The notes beneath the pieces were generated by a model. The model worked only from the letters and a program-made list of their open reading frames with translations, made no database searches and was not told the DNA's origin. From Xanthomonas sp. DAR 35659 (lineage in GTDB: Bacteria > Pseudomonadota > Gammaproteobacteria > Xanthomonadales > Xanthomonadaceae): a stretch of 64,000 bases of DNA. Below are positions 62,937-64,000 of the stretch, in pieces; the stretch's first letter is position 1, and each line of letters opens with the position of its first letter. The translations under genes and the position numbers were made by a program. The stretch lies in the NCBI RefSeq assembly GCF_041242975.1, contig NZ_CP162488.1, positions 62,001 through 126,000 of the forward strand, read 5' to 3'.

Positions 62937-63578
62937 CTACCAGCGCAGCAGCCGCGGACCGAGCGCGGCGCCGAGCAGGGTCGGCAGGGCCAGCCCCAGC
63001 ACGTACCACAGCGCCCAGAACGGCGCCGCCATCTCCGGGCAGTGCAGGCAATAGGCCATCGTCGCCAGCGCGCCGCCCAGCAGCCCGCCGGCGGCGCCGG
63101 CCGCGCGCAGGCGGGTCGGCGCCAGGCCGCGCAAGGCCCAGAACACGCTGGCGAAGGTCGGGACCGACAGCAACGCGATGTTGAACGGGCAGCTGTGCCA
63201 ACTCTGCCCCAGCAGCAACGGCAGGCGCAGTTCCGCCGGCGCCGTCCACAGGACCGCGATGGCGGCGAGCCACACCGCCACGACCGGGCCACCGATCGCG
63301 ATGGCCGCGGCGCCGACCCTCCGGCCCGGCGTCGCCAGGCGCCAGGTGACCACGCCGGCACCGGCGGCCAGGCAGGCGGCGAAACCCAGCTTGGCCCAGA
63401 ATGCCGGCTGGCCGGCGGCGGCGGCCAGATCCGGGCGAATGCCGAACACCGCGCCCATCAGCAGCAGCGCTCCCAGCAGTCCGCACGGCAGCGCCAGCGC
63501 GAAGCGCCGCGCGGAGGCGTGCCGGTCCACCTGCAGCGGCTCGCGCGCGAGCAGCGCGATCAGTTCTTCGGTCTTCAT
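62937..63578 (-). CDS. NrsF-like (DUF1109) anti-sigma factor
   Basis: A 213-residue inner-membrane protein with about six helices (LALPCGLLGALLLMGAVFGI, WAKLGFAACLAAGAGVVTWR, AIAIGGPVVAVWLAAIAVLW, NIALLSVPTFASVFWALRGL, and others). The N-terminus MKTEELIALLAREPLQVDRH and the CPFNI and YCLHCPEMAAPFWALWY cysteine sites are the DUF1109/NrsF signature. These proteins sequester an ECF sigma factor at the membrane. Its ATG overlaps the sigma gene stop by ATGA. Confidence 0.9.
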   Translation of the reverse strand: MKTEELIALLAREPLQVDRHASARRFALALPCGLLGALLLMGAVFGIRPDLAAAAGQPAFWAKLGFAACLAAGAGVVTWRLATPGRRVGAAAIAIGGPVVAVWLAAIAVLWTAPAELRLPLLLGQSWHSCPFNIALLSVPTFASVFWALRGLAPTRLRAAGAAGGLLGGALATMAYCLHCPEMAAPFWALWYVLGLALPTLLGAALGPRLLRW

Positions 63579-64000
63579 GTCGCACTCCTGATCTTCAGCG
63601 CCAGCGCCTTGAGTCCGCGATGCACGCCGACCTTGACCGCCGATTCGGACATGCCGGTCAACCTGGCGGTCTCGCTGACCGACAGGCCTTGCAGTTTCAC
63701 GTGCACGATCGGCAGGCGGTGCCGGTCCGGCAATTGCTCCAGCAGCCGGCCGATCTCGTGGCGGGCGTGGGCCGGGGCGTCGTCCACGTACGCGAACAGC
63801 TCGGTGGCGGCGTCCAGCGGTAAGGGGGGCGGCCCCTTGCGTGCGTGCGCCCGGTAGAAGTCCAGCAGCTTGTAGCGGGCGACCGCATACACCCATGCGG
63901 TCAGCGGTTCGCCGCGGCGATAGGTGTGGCGGCTGTTGTGGATGGCCAGCAGGGTCTCTTGCAAGATGTCCTCGACGTCGTCCGGTGCCTGGCTCAGGCG
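63575..64000 (-). CDS. ECF sigma factor, 5' end cut by the window
   Basis: At least 142 codons of a sigma-70 family ECF factor continue past position 64000. Region 2 (QAPDDVEDILQETLLAIHNS, YRRGEPLTAWVYAVARYKLL) and region 4 (LEQLPDRHRLPIVHVKLQGL, SVSETARLTGMSESAVKVGV) are both visible. It pairs with the DUF1109 anti-sigma gene, in the order typical of the ECF26/NrsF-like group that responds to oxidative or metal stress. Partial only. Confidence 0.9.
   Translation of the reverse strand, partial: RLSQAPDDVEDILQETLLAIHNSRHTYRRGEPLTAWVYAVARYKLLDFYRAHARKGPPPLPLDAATELFAYVDDAPAHARHEIGRLLEQLPDRHRLPIVHVKLQGLSVSETARLTGMSESAVKVGVHRGLKALALKIRSAT

Overview
The window is high-GC gammaproteobacterial DNA, most likely Xanthomonas or a close Xanthomonadaceae relative. 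This is inferred from several signs: many TonB-dependent receptors (four), integron attC sites of the Xanthomonas type, a type IV secretion effector with the Xanthomonadaceae VirD4-recognition (XVIP) C-terminus, an alpha-lytic-like secreted protease, and the interspersed repeat TGTAGGAGCGGCTTCAGCC. No rRNA, tRNA or CRISPR array was seen.

Layout. (1) 0.3-8.5 kb: left arm of a pectin/uronate regulon, with KDG kinase (minus strand), a large TonB receptor and a 1332-residue secreted LamG/toroid protein. (2) 8.6-11.2 kb: lower-GC integron gene cassettes without an integrase. These carry a RelA/SpoT-domain nucleotide pyrophosphokinase, a zinc-ribbon coiled-coil protein, a small nuclease-like protein and a YHYH/excalibur protein, with two clear attC sites, one truncated and one degenerate. 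(3) 11.3-29.2 kb: accessory island of about 25 short genes: a SymE toxin with structured leader, orphan immunity-type genes (Imm10, a frameshifted Imm26, Imm41, DUF7684, DUF7660, DUF4303, DUF2314, DUF1871-like), two DUF4431 paralogues, a serine protease and small membrane or secreted proteins. (4) 29.5-36.7 kb: two TonB receptors, the second heading a DUF3325/DUF3649-like/PepSY iron-reductase operon. (5) 36.9-39.9 kb: a degenerate GGDEF protein followed by a decayed tandem triplication of a small exported-protein gene. (6) 40-52.2 kb: right arm of the pectin regulon: two esterases, an FAH-family hydratase, a three-gene TRAP transporter, a LacI regulator, KduI, KduD, an RpiB-family (DhuI-like) isomerase and an SGNH acetylesterase fused to a cupin. 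(7) 52.3-64 kb: a quinone reductase/TetR pair, phenylalanine hydroxylase with its Lrp regulator, a Fur-box siderophore receptor, a T4SS effector/immunity pair (X-Tfe/X-Tfi type), a patatin lipoprotein, and an ECF sigma/anti-sigma pair cut by the window end.

How the parts connect. A 15-16 bp motif of the form TGACACCGrTkkwCCA (read TGACCATCGGTGTCA on the opposite strand) occurs twice between kdgK and the first TonB receptor, once upstream of the hydratase/TRAP operon and once upstream of kduI. It links the two arms across about 40 kb and is most simply the operator of the LacI protein at 46969-48027. The pathway would be: outer-membrane uptake of oligogalacturonides, deacetylation by esterases, TRAP import, KduI (or DhuI-like)/KduD conversion of deoxy-ketouronate to KDG, and phosphorylation by KdgK; the KDPG aldolase is not in the window. 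The most interesting loci are the T4SS effector/immunity pair with an unrecognised toxin domain, the cassette-borne alarmone-synthetase-like gene, and the bank of orphan immunity genes.
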